Of a DNA stretch of 64,000 nucleotides, positions 44,683-53,620 are shown piece by piece. The translations under genes were made by a program, and so were the position numbers. The notes under the pieces were generated by a model. The model saw nothing but the letters and a program-made list of their open reading frames with translations, did no database searches and was not told where the DNA came from. How positions within the stretch are numbered: position 1 is the stretch's first letter; the number at the start of each line of letters is the position of its first letter. The stretch spans positions 106,479 to 170,478 of the forward strand of contig JAABSA010000003.1 in assembly GCA_011390635.1 (NCBI GenBank), written 5' to 3'. Source of the DNA: Desulfotignum sp. Lineage in GTDB: Bacteria > Desulfobacterota > Desulfobacteria > Desulfobacterales > Desulfobacteraceae.

Positions 44683-45048
44683 ATGAGCGGCAACGGCGGC
44701 AGCCCCATCAATATCGACTTTCAGGTGGATAAAAAAAATCTCTACCGTGAAGAAACCATCACAGACATGAAAATTGCCAGTATCCAGAAATTGATACCGG
44801 TGAACCTGGACGGCTCCGATGACACCACCCGGGAAACCTTTTTTGTGGGCAGCACCCAGCTGGGCACCCCCCATGGACCTGTGCCCATACAGGCCAGACT
44901 GGAAGGTGCGACACTGGACCAGGCCATGGATGCCTTTCCCCGGGCAATGGAAGCTGAAACCAACAAGGTGGTCCAGCAGTTCAAAAAAATGCAGTCAGAA
45001 CAAAAAAAAGCCAAGGATTCCCGGATCATCGTGCCGGGCATGCAATAA
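44683..45048 (+). CDS. Conserved cytoplasmic protein of unknown function
   Basis: Soluble protein of 121 residues, start MSGNGGSPINIDF behind ACAGGAGGCCCTCC. No signal or membrane segment. It has a predicted beta-rich middle (RETFFVGSTQLGTPHGPVPIQARLE) and a charged C-terminal helix (VQQFKKMQSEQKKAKD). I know similar short proteins only as unnamed cytoplasmic proteins in Desulfobacterota. No operon partner; the next gene is over 400 bases away. Confidence 0.7.
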   Translation: MSGNGGSPINIDFQVDKKNLYREETITDMKIASIQKLIPVNLDGSDDTTRETFFVGSTQLGTPHGPVPIQARLEGATLDQAMDAFPRAMEAETNKVVQQFKKMQSEQKKAKDSRIIVPGMQ

Positions 45049-45114
45049 ATTATTTTTTCGGCCCTGACACTTGTCCGGTTGGATAAAAAAAGGTCTGTTT
45101 CACAAAAAAAGGAT

Positions 45115-45145
45115 CCGGCTTCCAGGAAGGGGACCTGGAAGCCGG
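45115..45145 (+). terminator. Hairpin downstream of the 121-residue protein
   Basis: CCGGCTTCCAGG (45115-45126) and CCTGGAAGCCGG (45134-45145) form a perfect 12-bp stem with a 7-base loop. A T-run (GCGCTTTTTTGG) occurs 15 bases later rather than directly, so termination is possible but not certain. The rest of the 412-base gap up to the acyl-CoA synthetase shows no gene. Confidence 0.4.
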
Positions 45146-45460
45146 GTTGCGTCTGGGCGCTTTTTTGGAAGGATTTGTTTGGAGGGATATGAATGCCCGC
45201 CAGACGCATTTCCTAAGGCCACTGCCTGGTGGGAGTATTGGGGTTTGGCATTGGGATGGACCTCCGCACACAGGCTATGTATAAATTCTTACGCCAGGGA
45301 GCAGGTTCTGTCAATCAGAGAAAACCCCTATATTCATTAGGTAAAAATACCTATTATTGTCCTGTTGCATGGGCTTCTGTCTGGCAAAACAGCTGTAAAA
45401 CAAGGATATTCGTCCAGGGGAACAATTTTTTTAGCAGACAAAAAAAATGAAAGACATCCC

Positions 45461-46990
45461 ATGATTAAATCCATGAACATTGCCTGGTGGGTGCAGCGCT
45501 GGTCAGAACTGACCCCTGACAAACCGGCCATCTTGTACCAGGACGACTGCATCACCTATAAAGATTTGTGCCGACGGGCTGACAGAACCGCATGCTGGCT
45601 CCAGTCCATGGGCATTGAAAAAGGGGACCGGGTGGCGGTGATGCTCTACAACTGCCCGGAATTCTTGGATCTTTTCCTGGCCTGCTCCAGGCTGGGGGCG
45701 ATTTTTGTGCCCATCAACTTCCGGATCACTGCACGGGAACTGGATTTTTTCATCACCAACTGCCGTCCCCGGCTCTTTGTCCACGGGGATGCCTTTACCG
45801 CCACTGTCAACTCCCTGGCCCTGGCAGCGTACCTGCCGCCGCTGATGGTGGCGGTTCAGGGACATACCTGTGCCAACGGCAGGGTTTTTCAACTGGACAG
45901 TGCCGTGGCCCGGTTTGATACAAAACGCCCTTTTCTGACCCGCAGCCTTGGACCGGCAGATCCGGAAGAACCACAGGTGATCATGTATACCTCGGGCACT
46001 ACCGGAAAGCCGAAGGGTGCGGTGCTCTCCCATAGAAAAACCTTTTTCAACTGCCTGAATGCGGATATTTTTTTCAAGCTTCATCCCAGCGATATCATGC
46101 TGATATTTCTCCCCCTGTTCCATTCAGGAGGCTTGTTCATCCAGGCTGCCCCCACTTTTTACAAAGGCGCCACCATGGTGCTCCATAAAAAATTCGACCC
46201 GGAAAAAATCTTTCAGGACATTGAACATCTTAAAGTAACCAAATTTCTGGGGGTGCCGACGGTATTCCGGGAGCTGCTCAAAGTGCCTGCATCCCGGCGG
46301 GGGGATCTGTCCTCTCTGCGGGTGTGTGCCGGGGGCGGAGAACGGCTCACCCAGGATCTGTTCCAGGAATGTACACAGGCGGGCCTGGGTTTCCGCCAGA
46401 TCATGGGACAGACGGAAACCTCCATTCTGCTGTGGGCTTCTGAAAAAGATCCGTTACAAAAACCCGGCACAGTAGGAAGGCCGGTATTCCATGCCGAAGT
46501 ATCCATCCTGGATGACCGGGGCCGACCCGCACCCCCCGGACAGATCGGGGAGATTGTGGTAAGAGGATCCATCATGATGAAGGAATACTGGCAGGATCCT
46601 GTAAAAACTGAAGAAACCATCAAAAACGGTTATCTGCATACAGGCGACCTGGCCTGGATGGATGAGGACGGTTTTTTCTTTCTGGCCGGCAGGTCCGGGG
46701 ACATGTATATTTCAGGCGGAGAAAATGTGTATCCGGCAGAAGTGGAAAAAATTCTCAAAGATCATCCGGATATCCAGGATGCGGCCGTCAGGGGAGAACC
46801 CCATGAAACCTGGGGAGAAAGCGGCCATGCGTTTATCATCACCACCCCGGGAACACATATGACTGAAGCCGATGTCTGGACATATTGCAGACACACCCTG
46901 GCCAAATACAAATGGCCCTCCCGGATCTCTTTTCGAAAAACGTTTCCCAGAACCTCTCTGGGCAAGATCCGCAAGGCGGAGCTGCGCTGA
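45461..46990 (+). CDS. AMP-forming acyl-CoA synthetase (fatty acid-CoA ligase type)
   Basis: Adenylate-forming ligase of 509 residues. Seen: phosphate loop YTSGTTGKPKGAVLS, LPLFHSGG, the IMGQTETSILLW A5-like motif, YLHTGDLAWMDEDGFFFLAGR and a C-terminal FPRTSLGKIRKAELR with the catalytic Lys. The ATG at 45461 (MIKSMNIAWWVQRWSE) follows GAAAGACATCCC, a weak ribosome site; the open frame extends 32 codons upstream without similarity. Activates a fatty or aryl acid to CoA ester; the chain length is not predictable. No adjacent beta-oxidation genes. Confidence 0.92.
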   Translation: MIKSMNIAWWVQRWSELTPDKPAILYQDDCITYKDLCRRADRTACWLQSMGIEKGDRVAVMLYNCPEFLDLFLACSRLGAIFVPINFRITARELDFFITNCRPRLFVHGDAFTATVNSLALAAYLPPLMVAVQGHTCANGRVFQLDSAVARFDTKRPFLTRSLGPADPEEPQVIMYTSGTTGKPKGAVLSHRKTFFNCLNADIFFKLHPSDIMLIFLPLFHSGGLFIQAAPTFYKGATMVLHKKFDPEKIFQDIEHLKVTKFLGVPTVFRELLKVPASRRGDLSSLRVCAGGGERLTQDLFQECTQAGLGFRQIMGQTETSILLWASEKDPLQKPGTVGRPVFHAEVSILDDRGRPAPPGQIGEIVVRGSIMMKEYWQDPVKTEETIKNGYLHTGDLAWMDEDGFFFLAGRSGDMYISGGENVYPAEVEKILKDHPDIQDAAVRGEPHETWGESGHAFIITTPGTHMTEADVWTYCRHTLAKYKWPSRISFRKTFPRTSLGKIRKAELR

Positions 46991-47012
46991 AGGACGTTAC
47001 CCTTTTTTGATA

Positions 47013-47537
47013 TCACCGGGCCAGGGTGAACCGCCATTTGCAGAACAAATCTTCGGGATGGGGATCAGGCGGGGCAAACTCGCAATGGACCCGGATACGG
47101 TCATCAATCCTGCAGGCAAAACTTTCAAACTCTTTTTTGTGCATGTGCTTGCATACATATTCGCCAAGTCCCCTTTTAAGGCGGGCCTCCTGGGCAGGGC
47201 AGGACGGCACCGTGATAATTACCCGGTCCGGCTCTTCCGTGATGTCATACCCCACCAGAATGCACCAGGGAAACAATTTCAATGCCTGGACAAATCCGGC
47301 AAGCCCGGGTTTGTGCCCATCCCCTGAAAAGGTAAATTTTTCCATCAGATCTTTGGCTGCATACCCGGCCACGGTATCCCACACCTGTTCATTGAGTTTT
47401 TCCGCAGTATCCAGATCAAATTTTTCCGTGATCCGGATAAACCAGAACGCATCCATGACCCGGTAGTTCCAGAGCAAAAACTCAATGTATGAAAGCAATT
47501 GTTTCCTGTCCATATCCTTGAAGACTGTCAGATCCAT
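47013..47537 (-). CDS. Conserved hypothetical protein, possibly V4R/ATC hydrolase-like
   Basis: Soluble protein of 174 residues, start [20 protein letters not shown] behind GGGAGGAGAA. The C-terminal half ([27 protein letters not shown], given in parts as [14 protein letters not shown] and [11 protein letters not shown], then [19 protein letters not shown]) places Cys and His residues like those of the small L-2-amino-thiazoline-4-carboxylate hydrolase or 4-vinyl-reductase-like domains, but the match is weak. Similar stand-alone proteins are common in sulfate reducers. Convergent with the acyl-CoA synthetase; function unknown. Confidence 0.7.
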   Translation of the reverse strand: MDLTVFKDMDRKQLLSYIEFLLWNYRVMDAFWFIRITEKFDLDTAEKLNEQVWDTVAGYAAKDLMEKFTFSGDGHKPGLAGFVQALKLFPWCILVGYDITEEPDRVIITVPSCPAQEARLKRGLGEYVCKHMHKKEFESFACRIDDRIRVHCEFAPPDPHPEDLFCKWRFTLAR

Positions 47538-47732
47538 TTCTCCTCCCTTGTATCGTACATTGGCACCAGTCAGGGCAGTTCAACCTGTGCTTGATATTTC
47601 CCATAAGCACGCCAGGTTTCCCACCGTTCTCCCTTACGTTCTGTCCTGGAACGGCTCCTGGAGGCATCCTGTGATTTTTCATAGCACAACCATGCGAAAT
47701 ATGCTATGCCTGATCTTGAAAGGAGATCTGCC

Positions 47733-48305
47733 ATGCCCCTGTCCTTTGACTCACGTTCCCACGGACCGGTAGCATTCGGATTCTTCAACATTGAATCGGA
47801 TATGCTGCTTCTGGAGCGTTTTTTCTTTTTCTGTGATGATTTTTGTGCCTGGATCACGGCACTGGCCGACCAGGCATCCCCGGCCTTTTTGGACAAAGAG
47901 GTATTTTTCATCAAAAATCCCGAAGATACCGGTGATCTGATGGGTGCCATCCACGGCATAAGGTTCACCGGATTCATCGGCCGGGTATATGAACAATTTG
48001 CCTTTCCACAAGATCCGGCCCGATTCAAACAGAATCCAAACGGCCACCGGACCAGGCAGACAATGCAGAACTTGATTGCCGGGTTTGCACAAAAACAGAT
48101 GGTGCAAATGGGATTTGATGATCCGGGCCATTTCAGGTTCGGGCCCTATGAATTCACACAACCTGTGCTGCATGAACTGATACAATATGTCTGGCAGGGC
48201 GGATATCCCCGCTGGAAAGAGGACATCAGGCCGGCATATGTTACCGCCATGGCAGATCAGATATCAAAATCAAAAAACCGGTTTTTTACCGGGGTATTTC
48301 CATAA
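47733..48305 (+). CDS. Conserved hypothetical protein, unknown function
   Basis: Protein of 190 residues starting MPLSFDSRSHGPVAFGFFNIE behind GAAAGGAGATCTGCC; nine extra upstream codons are possible but lack a ribosome site. It is rich in aromatic residues and predicted mostly helical, with no membrane segment or signal peptide. FNIESDMLLLERFFFFCDDF near the N-terminus is its most distinctive part. It is 59 bases upstream of the aminotransferase gene on the same strand and may share its transcript. I do not recognise a family. Confidence 0.65.
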   Translation: MPLSFDSRSHGPVAFGFFNIESDMLLLERFFFFCDDFCAWITALADQASPAFLDKEVFFIKNPEDTGDLMGAIHGIRFTGFIGRVYEQFAFPQDPARFKQNPNGHRTRQTMQNLIAGFAQKQMVQMGFDDPGHFRFGPYEFTQPVLHELIQYVWQGGYPRWKEDIRPAYVTAMADQISKSKNRFFTGVFP

Positions 48306-48364
48306 CCCGTTTTTTCATGTATGCTGCACCAATTGAGAACGTACAATTTTGAAAGGACAATGCC

Positions 48365-49537
48365 ATGCCGATTGCAGATAAAATGGTCAAAATGGTGGAA
48401 GCCGCCTCAACCATCCGGAAAATGTTTGAAGAAGGCATAAGGATGCGCGAAAAATTCGGGGCGGACAATGTGTTTGATTTCTCTCTGGGAAATCCTGATG
48501 TCCCCCCCCCGGCAGCAGTAAAAGACACCCTCATGGACCTGATCAATGATGACAGCATTTCCCATGGCTATATGCCCAACCCGGGATTTGCCCATGTGCG
48601 ACAGGCTGTAGCAGATTATCTGAACAAGGAATTCACCGTCGGCCTAACGCCGGATCTGGTGGTGATGACTGCGGGGGCTGCCGGTGCACTCAACGATTGC
48701 CTGCGGGCCCTGGTAAATCCGGGAGAAGAACTCCTCACCCCTGCCCCCTATTTTGTGGGCTATAACCAGTATGCATTCGTGGCCGGAGCCACCCTGGTGA
48801 CCGCTCCCACCCGGCCGGATTTCCACCTGGACCTGAACGCCATACAAACGGCCATCACCCCCAAAACCCGGGTGGTGCTCATCAATTCCCCCAACAATCC
48901 CACGGGAGCCGTGTATTCAATGGAGGAACTGGACGGCCTGGGACGGGTTCTGGAGGCAGCCAGTAATAAATTTGATCGGCGCATCTACCTGATTTCCGAT
49001 GAACCCTACCGGAAAATTGCCTATGACGTTGACGTACCTTCCGTATTTGATGTGTATGATCATACCATCGTGCTGACCTCCTATTCCAAAGAACTGTCTT
49101 TGGCAGGAGAGCGTATCGGATACCTGGCCATCCACCCCAAAGCGGAAGATGCCCGTCTCATTGCCGGGGCTGCCGGGGTGGCCAACACCATGATGTACGT
49201 CAACGCCCCGTCTTTGTTCCAGCATGTGGTGGGCCGTCTTCAGGGAGTCACCGTGGATATCGATATCTACCGCAGGCGCCGGGATATTTTCTGCCAGGGG
49301 CTCAAAGATGCAGGATATGAATGTGATGTGCCTGACGGCGCTTTTTACCTTTTTCCCAAAAGTCCCATTGAAAATGATGTGGAATTTGTCAATATCCTCA
49401 AAGAGCAGAACATTCTGGCGGTGCCGGGATCAGGATTCGGCGGACCCGGCCATTTCAGGCTTTCTTATGCCGTGCCCGACAAAACCATAACCGGTTCTTT
49501 TGCCGGGTTTGAAAAAGCCATTCAAAACCTGCGGTAA
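48365..49537 (+). CDS. PLP-dependent class I/II aminotransferase
   Basis: Fold type I aminotransferase of 390 residues. Seen: FSLGNPDVPPP, INSPNNPTGAVYS, ISDEPYRKIAYD (cofactor Asp and Tyr), TSYSKELSLAGERIGYLA with the Schiff-base Lys242, and the C-terminal substrate Arg in GHFRLSYA. The ATG follows AAAGGACAATGCC. Aspartate- or aromatic-type transamination fits; if aromatic, it could supply 2-oxoacids to IorAB, but the genes are 30 kb apart and this is only inference. A strong terminator follows. Confidence 0.93.
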   Translation: MPIADKMVKMVEAASTIRKMFEEGIRMREKFGADNVFDFSLGNPDVPPPAAVKDTLMDLINDDSISHGYMPNPGFAHVRQAVADYLNKEFTVGLTPDLVVMTAGAAGALNDCLRALVNPGEELLTPAPYFVGYNQYAFVAGATLVTAPTRPDFHLDLNAIQTAITPKTRVVLINSPNNPTGAVYSMEELDGLGRVLEAASNKFDRRIYLISDEPYRKIAYDVDVPSVFDVYDHTIVLTSYSKELSLAGERIGYLAIHPKAEDARLIAGAAGVANTMMYVNAPSLFQHVVGRLQGVTVDIDIYRRRRDIFCQGLKDAGYECDVPDGAFYLFPKSPIENDVEFVNILKEQNILAVPGSGFGGPGHFRLSYAVPDKTITGSFAGFEKAIQNLR

Positions 49538-49561
49538 TACTTTTTTCTCGCCAATAATACC

Positions 49562-49602
49562 AGCAGGGGCCTGGTGAAGTCTCACCATGCCCCTGCTTTT
49601 TC
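49562..49602 (+). terminator. Rho-independent terminator
   Basis: AGCAGGGGC (49562-49570) pairs with GCCCCTGCT (49589-49597) and an inner TGGTGA/TCACCA extends the stem; TTTTT follows on the plus strand. It sits between the convergent aminotransferase (stop at 49537) and trpB2 (stop at 49642), so it ends the aminotransferase transcript and may act in both directions. Confidence 0.85.
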
Positions 49603-49641
49603 CGGTTGATATCGCCCGGCGCAGTTTGTCAGCCTGAGCTG

Positions 49642-51015
49642 CTACGTAGCCTGCCGGGGTTTGGGCAGAGTTTCCAGATCCTTGAGCGCCGCATCGATCT
49701 GCTCCTGGGGCAGCTCGTGATCAGCCAGGTTCCCTTTGAAATACGATTCATAAGAGGCCATATCCACCAGTCCATGGCCGGACCAGTTAAACAGAATGAC
49801 TTTTTCTTTGCCTTCTTCCTTTGCCTGCAGCGCTTCCCTGATGGCCATGGCCACGGCATGGTTACATTCCGGGGCCGAGATATAGCCTTCTGACCGGGCA
49901 AAGGTCAGGCCGGCCTTAAAGGTTTCCAGCTGGTGAATGGCTTCCGGCCGGATGATACCATCCAGGATCAGCTGGCTTACAATGGGGGACATGCCGTGGT
50001 ACCGCAGCCCGCCTGCATGGATGGGGGCCGGCACAAAATTATGTCCCAGGGTGTGCATGGGCAGCAGCGGGGTCATCTGAACCGTATCACCAAAATCATA
50101 GGCAAACGGGCCCCGGGTCATGGTGGGGCAGGAGGTGGGCTCCACCGCAATGATATCAATATCTTTGCCGGCGATCTTGTCCCTGGCAAAGGGAAAGGCA
50201 AGGCCCGCAAAATTGCTGCCCCCGCCGGCACTGCCGATGATCACATCCGGATAATCGCCGGCCATTTCCATCTGTTTCTGGGCCTCCAGCCCGATGATGC
50301 TCTGGTGAATCATGACATGGTTGAGCACCGATCCCAGTGCATATTTGGTGTTCTCATCAGATACCGCTTCTTCCACTGCTTCGGAAATGGCCATGCCCAG
50401 GGAGCCCGGTGAATCCGGGTTCTTTTCTAGAATGGACCGACCGGCCTTTGTTTCCGTGGAGGGGCTGGCCGTGCACTTGGCGCCCCAGGTCTCCATCATC
50501 AAGCGGCGGTAAGGTTTCTGGTTGTAGGAAATTTTTACCATAAACACCTTGCATTCGATGCCGAAAAACGCACAGCACATGGCCAGGCTGCTGCCCCACT
50601 GCCCGGCCCCGGTCTCGGTGGTGATCTTTTTGGTGCCGGCCACCTTGTTGTAATAGGCCTGGGCCAGGGCTGTGTTGGGCTTGTGAGAACCTGCCGGGCT
50701 CACCCCTTCATTTTTAAAGTAGATCCGGGCCGGGGTGTCCAGGGCCTTTTCCAGGTTTCTGGCCCGAAAAAGAGGAGACGGCCGCCAGATGGCATACTTG
50801 TCCAGGATCTCTTCAGGAATATCGATCCAGCGGTCGGTGCTCACTTCCTGTTCAATGAGGTTCATGGGAAAAATCGGGGCCAGGTCTTCAGGCCCGCAGG
50901 GCTGTCCGGTTCCCGGATGCAGGGGCGGCTCCATGGGGGTGGGCATGTCTGCCATGATGTTGTACCATTTGCGGGGCATTTCCTGTTCGGTAAGCAAAAA
51001 CTTTTGGGTCTTCAT
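49642..51015 (-). CDS. TrpB2-type tryptophan synthase beta chain-like protein
   Basis: PLP fold type II enzyme of 457 residues, the longer TrpB2 form. Seen: the Schiff-base Lys112 in [27 protein letters not shown], the phosphate-binding [16 protein letters not shown] and [14 protein letters not shown]. TrpB2 proteins turn indole and serine (or phosphoserine) into tryptophan and often act without TrpA. The ATG follows AAAGGAGATCCC. No other trp gene is nearby, which is usual for trpB2. Confidence 0.94.
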   Translation of the reverse strand: MKTQKFLLTEQEMPRKWYNIMADMPTPMEPPLHPGTGQPCGPEDLAPIFPMNLIEQEVSTDRWIDIPEEILDKYAIWRPSPLFRARNLEKALDTPARIYFKNEGVSPAGSHKPNTALAQAYYNKVAGTKKITTETGAGQWGSSLAMCCAFFGIECKVFMVKISYNQKPYRRLMMETWGAKCTASPSTETKAGRSILEKNPDSPGSLGMAISEAVEEAVSDENTKYALGSVLNHVMIHQSIIGLEAQKQMEMAGDYPDVIIGSAGGGSNFAGLAFPFARDKIAGKDIDIIAVEPTSCPTMTRGPFAYDFGDTVQMTPLLPMHTLGHNFVPAPIHAGGLRYHGMSPIVSQLILDGIIRPEAIHQLETFKAGLTFARSEGYISAPECNHAVAMAIREALQAKEEGKEKVILFNWSGHGLVDMASYESYFKGNLADHELPQEQIDAALKDLETLPKPRQAT

Positions 51016-51166
51016 GGGATCTCCTTTAATGGCAAAGTTAATGAAGGTGACGGCCGTTGGTTGAAAAATTTTCCTCCTTGTATAAAGGGTTTTACATTAT
51101 AAGGCTGCATAATTTTTATAAAATGCCTGTTCTGCGCTGCACATCAAAAAATATGTTGGTAACAAA

Positions 51167-51889
51167 TCAATTTTCGACCCCGATAAAGGCGCCGGGATCT
51201 GCCATAAACGCTTTGTAAAGCCGGTAATAATCGGTATCTTCATACTGCACCGGCAGGATTTTCGGCCCGTCAAACCCGTAAATCACCGCATCCGGACAGG
51301 CCATGAGAATGGGGGAATGGGTGGCGATGACAAACTGGGCATGGCCTTTGCCGCTCTCTTTGACAATCAGGTTGAGCAGGTCCACCAGGGACCTGGGAGA
51401 CAATGCGGTTTCCGGCTCATCCAGAAAATACACCCCTTTGCGCCGGTACCGGCTGGCAAAATAGGACATCAACGACTGTCCGTGGGACTGGGTGATCAGC
51501 GATTTTCCGCCGAAATAGTCCAGCATGGGCCGGTCATTGACGGCCCACTCCTCCAGTTTTCTGGCAAAATGGGAAAAGATCTGTGATCCGAAATAAGATC
51601 CCGGCACCGGCGCTTGTGACCAGGTGACCGACAGGTGGCGGTACAGGTTTTTTTCATGGGGGTTGACCGCGCACCGCACATGAAATTCCGGCTGCCAGAT
51701 GTGGATCCCGCAGCGGATGGCCAGGGCCTCCAGCAGGGTGGATTTGCCCGTACCGTTCTCCCCGGAAAATATGGTGACCGGCTGGCTGAACGAAAGTGTT
51801 TCCGTCTGCTGCAGCACCTCCAGGCAGAAAGGATATGCCTGTTCATCCGGAAAGGTGTGGCGGTGAATCGCAGCACTTTCCAGAAACAT
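51167..51889 (-). CDS. AAA family ATPase (SMC/RecF-like, COG3910 type)
   Basis: Predicted ATPase of 240 residues with Walker A FSGENGTGKSTLLEALAI, a signature-like LSPRSLVDLL, Walker B GVYFLDEPETALSP and a switch His in IATHSPILMACPDA. Such short stand-alone ABC/SMC-type ATPases are common orphan genes and occasionally belong to defence or repair systems, but no nuclease partner is here. Its ATG shares one base with the stop of the gene upstream (TGATG), so the two are coupled. Confidence 0.88.
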   Translation of the reverse strand: MFLESAAIHRHTFPDEQAYPFCLEVLQQTETLSFSQPVTIFSGENGTGKSTLLEALAIRCGIHIWQPEFHVRCAVNPHEKNLYRHLSVTWSQAPVPGSYFGSQIFSHFARKLEEWAVNDRPMLDYFGGKSLITQSHGQSLMSYFASRYRRKGVYFLDEPETALSPRSLVDLLNLIVKESGKGHAQFVIATHSPILMACPDAVIYGFDGPKILPVQYEDTDYYRLYKAFMADPGAFIGVEN

Positions 51890-52197
51890 CAGGCTGATCC
51901 TTTGTCCGACCGGTACGGATCTTCTGAGGTATTTTTTTGGGCCTGCTGGATCAGGTCCACCAGGGTCTGCATTTTTGGCCGGCCCTGATGCGCAAATGCT
52001 GCAGCAAATTTTTCCCCGGACAAAGTCTGTTTGAAATACCCCACCACATCGAACTGATGATGCCAGCAGTCCAGGGACTTGAAGCAGGGACTGTCCATAT
52101 TTTCAACTCTGCAATACCCGAAATGCACCTGGTGCCCCAGCCTGGGGCATCGGACCTGTACGTCGTCGGAAGGCGGCGCTGTGGAAAAAGTGCTCAT
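51889..52197 (-). CDS. Small Cys-rich conserved hypothetical protein
   Basis: Protein of 102 residues starting MSTFSTAPPSDDVQVRCPRLGHQ behind GAGAGGAGGATTC; 18 further upstream codons are open but lack a ribosome site. RCPRLGHQVHFGYCRVE, SPCFKSLDCWH and a charged helical C-terminus (PKMQTLVDLIQQAQK) are visible, with four Cys in the first half, likely metal- or disulfide-bound. Coupled by overlap to the AAA ATPase. Not recognised. Confidence 0.7.
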   Translation of the reverse strand: MSTFSTAPPSDDVQVRCPRLGHQVHFGYCRVENMDSPCFKSLDCWHHQFDVVGYFKQTLSGEKFAAAFAHQGRPKMQTLVDLIQQAQKNTSEDPYRSDKGSA

Positions 52198-52304
52198 GAA
52201 TCCTCCTCTCACCCTTGGTTTTTGTTTATGGCAATCACAGGGACATGTCAAGTATTATCATCAAGGATCACCCCATCCCACCAGCGGATCGTTTTGCCGG
52301 CCTT

Positions 52305-52448
52305 TTACTTTTTATAAGCAGGACTCAGGTTTTTAAGCATGGGGTAGTGTCTGGTGTTGAGGGTCTTTAATTTTGCATTTTCGGATTCGGCGGTTGCAGC
52401 CAATTCGTTGCGTTGATTCTCTGTTAAATATATTTGGGTCCTTATCAT
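52305..52448 (-). pseudogene. Chimeric remnant of a toxin-antitoxin pair (antitoxin start joined to toxin end)
   Basis: Open frame of 47 codons plus TAA. Residues 1-22 (MIRTQIYLTENQRNELAATA) look like the N-terminus of a ribbon-helix-helix antitoxin, and residues 27-47 (LKTLNTRHYPMLKNLSPAYK) look like the C-terminal end of a VapC-type PIN toxin, where TLNTRHYPML is typical. Both parts are in one frame, so an in-frame deletion probably removed the rest of antitoxin and toxin. GAGGGGGCGAAA precedes the ATG. An intact palindrome lies just upstream. It cannot encode either working part; whether the micro-protein is made is unknown. Confidence 0.55.
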
Positions 52449-52463
52449 TTTCGCCCCCTCGTT

Positions 52464-52490
52464 TGATGTATACACCAGGATTATACATCA
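52464..52490 (-). promoter_or_regulatory. Perfect 9-bp inverted repeat upstream of the toxin-antitoxin remnant
   Basis: TGATGTATA (52464-52472) and TATACATCA (52482-52490) are exact inverted arms with nine bases between. The position 16 bases upstream of the remnant's start codon fits an autoregulatory antitoxin operator that survived the deletion. Confidence 0.55.
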
Positions 52491-52507
52491 TGATGCCGGT
52501 GTGTTAA

Positions 52508-52562
52508 GGCCAACGTTAAGTTGAGCGGCGCGGATCACCGCGTCCGCTCGAACGCTTGTGCA
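52508..52562 (-). other. attC-like palindrome a (after brnTA module 1)
   Basis: In the minus direction GAGCGGACGCGG pairs with CCGCG and CCGCTC around a TGAT loop, leaving one unpaired A in one arm, as attC sites do. The outer ends are CACAAGCG and CGTTGGCC, resembling degraded R and L boxes (consensus RYYYAAC and GTTRRRY). It lies 24 bases downstream of brnA. Confidence 0.5.
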
Positions 52563-52586
52563 TTTTTTTTTTGATAATTTCCCTGG

Positions 52587-52856
52587 TTAGTGCGCATTAA
52601 GTTCTTTTTCAATACGCTCAGCAAGAAAGATTTTTAAAAGAGATTGATATGGAACATCTCTTTTGTTTGCTAAAAGTTTAAGTTCCTCAATCATAGTTTC
52701 CGGAAGCCGAAGAGATATTTTTTTTACTGAAGGCTTGAGATTGGAAAATGTGATTTTTTCAGCTTTATCCCAGTTAATGTATTCAGTAGAGTCATGAGTT
52801 GCCCAAAACTCTCTTTCTTCTTCTTCGTTCTTAAATTTTGGTATTTGTTTACTCAT
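52587..52856 (-). CDS. brnA: BrnA/CopG-type antitoxin
   Basis: Antitoxin of 89 residues: an acidic N-terminal part (KFKNEEEEREFWATHDSTEY) and a ribbon-helix-helix C-terminal domain (VKKISLRLPETMIEELKLLA, then PYQSLLKIFLAERI) that binds DNA and its toxin. Intact. The ATG lies within the last codons of brnT, overlapping by 8 bases in the standard toxin-first order. The gene is noticeably AT-richer than the core genes around it. The partner toxin is disrupted. Confidence 0.88.
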   Translation of the reverse strand: MSKQIPKFKNEEEEREFWATHDSTEYINWDKAEKITFSNLKPSVKKISLRLPETMIEELKLLANKRDVPYQSLLKIFLAERIEKELNAH

Positions 52857-53157
52857 TACTATATACCTCCCTTTCTTTTCGACTCATGTCTCTTGCAGAA
52901 ATGACACGAATGCGTTTTTTCCTTACAGTAAAGGCAATAAACAGGGTTCTTTTTGAATCGGTTCTGCCAAGTGCATAAAATCGTTTTTCTTCCTCTTAAT
53001 GTTTTATGTCATCTTGGATTACGAGTGGTCTATTGAAAAACATCTGCTCACATTCTGCTGGACTGACTTTATGTTTCACCCAATTTTTACTTATATTTCC
53101 CTCATCCCACTCAAAGCCTACACATTGGCTCAATATGTTTATGTATATCTTATCCAT
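52849..53157 (-). pseudogene. brnT: BrnT ribonuclease toxin with an in-frame TAA
   Basis: A frame of 102 codons reads as BrnT throughout: FEWDEGNISKNWVKHKVS, then RFYALGRTDSKRTLFIAFT, RVISARDMSRKEREVYSNE, with a TAA at codon 54 (52998-52996) after PLVIQDDIKH. Homologues have a residue such as Ser there, so one base change explains it. The frame is otherwise intact, which marks a recent nonsense mutation. The ATG at 53157 is the only sensible start; a termination at codon 54 removes the catalytic half. Without toxin activity the still-intact antitoxin has nothing to neutralise here. Confidence 0.82.
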
Positions 53158-53192
53158 GTTTTAAGTATATATCTGGGATACACATTGTTCAA

Positions 53193-53513
53193 GTGGAAAT
53201 ATTTCTTTTGAGGGCCGGCCTGATCAACCTGGCCGCCCGGCTGCTCAGCCCCACCCTGCCGGTCAATGCCCGGCACCATGCCCATGAAGTTTCCAGCACC
53301 AACGCACCGGTGACCAAAGAGATCTGGATCCGGCTCATCGCCACCCTGGAACTTTTTCTGGCGGCGATGGGTCACATCTGCCTGGGGCTGGAAGTCCCGG
53401 ATGTCACCGGGCTGATGGTAGTGGATGCCGTGCCGGCCGGAAGCTGGCTCCCATGTGGCCGCCTGCCACCTCATTTCACCCGCCTGATGACCAGACCCTG
53501 TTCCCTGATTTGA
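53193..53513 (+). CDS. Unassigned open frame, possibly a gene remnant
   Basis: Open frame of 106 codons between the brnT start and the rlmK-like gene. The segment LRAGLINLAARLLSPTLPV to LELFLAAMGHICLGLEVPDV has core-like GC and plausible protein composition, but there is no convincing ribosome site and both ends look unconserved. It may be an internal piece of a lost gene. The opposite strand also stays open over this span, so coding is uncertain. I see nothing else in 53158-53620. Confidence 0.2.
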   Translation: MEIFLLRAGLINLAARLLSPTLPVNARHHAHEVSSTNAPVTKEIWIRLIATLELFLAAMGHICLGLEVPDVTGLMVVDAVPAGSWLPCGRLPPHFTRLMTRPCSLI

Positions 53514-53620
53514 ACCGTTAACCGCCCCCGAAAATCACCCCGGACCGTTTCAGGGTTTGCCAGGTTTGCTGAAATGGTGTAAAAGGGTCGTCAGCAACAA
53601 CTGGTATCAGGCAGGATAAC

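Noticed and set aside
53193..53513. A new functional gene between brnT and the rlmK-like gene
   Set aside because: No ribosome site, both strands open, no recognisable motif; kept only as a low-confidence remnant.
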